Shown: positions 35,345 to 35,421 of the stretch, piece after piece
Position numbering within the stretch: the first letter of the stretch is position 1
Layout of the letters: every line of letters begins with the position of its first letter
Assembly (NCBI GenBank): GCA_947498705.1
Contig: CANMLW010000024.1
Coordinates: 1-35,421, forward strand
Length of the DNA: 35,421 nucleotides
Direction: 5' to 3'
Source of the DNA: an uncultured Aquimarina sp.
GTDB lineage: Bacteria > Bacteroidota > Bacteroidia > Flavobacteriales > Flavobacteriaceae
The notes under the pieces: generated by a model
The model's database searches: none
What the model saw: the letters and a program-made list of their open reading frames with translations, nothing else
Told to the model about the DNA's origin: nothing
Made by a program: the position numbers and the translations under genes

Positions 35345-35421
35345 TGAGTCGTCCTAAAATAGGTTGACAGTTTTTAAATAATTTAATTTAAACCATTGAA
35401 GCTAGCTTCAATGGTTTTTTG
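35345..35421. mobile_element. Possible left end of an insertion sequence
   Basis: TGAGTCGTCCTAAAATAGGT followed by TGACAG at 35345-35370 resembles terminal sequences I associate with IS3-type elements of Flavobacteriaceae. A 28-bp palindrome follows. No transposase is inside the window, so this is a tentative call from memory of such ends. Confidence 0.3.
35390..35417. terminator. Palindromic hairpin at the right edge
   Basis: A perfect 28-bp palindrome (arms AAACCATTGAAGCT and AGCTTCAATGGTTT) followed by T residues, with the shape of an intrinsic terminator. If the adjacent bases are an IS end, it could insulate a transposase gene from outside transcription. Confidence 0.65.

Noticed and set aside
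1..35421. CRISPR array or prophage
   Set aside because: No regularly spaced identical short repeats and no phage structural or integrase genes were seen.

Overview
The window looks like chromosomal DNA from a marine member of the Flavobacteriaceae (Bacteroidota), perhaps close to Aquimarina. The DNA is AT-rich and genes lack clear Shine-Dalgarno sequences. The promoters that can be read are of the Bacteroidota type (TTG, 18-21 nt, TAnnTTTG). One protein carries a type IX secretion sorting domain, and several families are typical of Flavobacteriia (DUF4294, DUF4369-TlpA, a DUF4212 symporter subunit, metallophosphatase-barrel fusions, HD-PycTM).

Layout. 1-395: no gene, but two tandem promoters firing leftward out of the window, probably for a stable-RNA operon. 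396-6693: a DUF4294 secreted protein divergent from an M42 aminopeptidase, then a minus-strand acetate module (DUF4212 small subunit, sodium:solute symporter, acetyl-CoA synthetase). 6830-9353: Nudix hydrolase, Dps ferritin, an overlapping propeller-like lipoprotein and an orphan small secreted protein. 9501-16829: a 1235-residue lipoprotein joining a calcineurin-like phosphatase, a kinase-like (CotH-type) segment and an outer-membrane barrel. It is divergent from an HD phosphohydrolase fused to a Pycsar-type membrane effector domain, which is convergent with a large GAF protein. 17114-20956: a TlpA-type thioredoxin lipoprotein, a rhomboid protease and two tandem LpxL-type acyltransferases. 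21034-23612 (minus strand): phosphoglucosamine mutase, a Crp/Fnr regulator and an SRPBCC protein. 23715-23876: a 162-bp imperfect palindrome. 23902-26884: an operon of ACP phosphodiesterase, gamma-glutamyltransferase and an AlkD-like repair protein. 27195-28445: a type IX-secreted binding protein built from a 447-bp duplication. 28513-32867: VOC protein, DnaK and L-serine dehydratase. 33072-33145: tRNA-Arg(UCU). 33318-35235: a beta-helix/FG-GAP surface lipoprotein gene broken by a frameshift, followed by a possible insertion-sequence end at the right edge.

Most of the window is housekeeping (acetate activation, serine catabolism, lipid A acylation, amino-sugar synthesis, chaperone). The parts that deserve attention are the phosphatase/kinase-like/barrel fusion beside the cyclase-less HD-PycTM protein, the long palindrome, the frameshifted surface protein, the paired operators next to the Crp-family gene, and the stable-RNA promoters at the left edge. 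No complete defence system, CRISPR array or prophage is visible.
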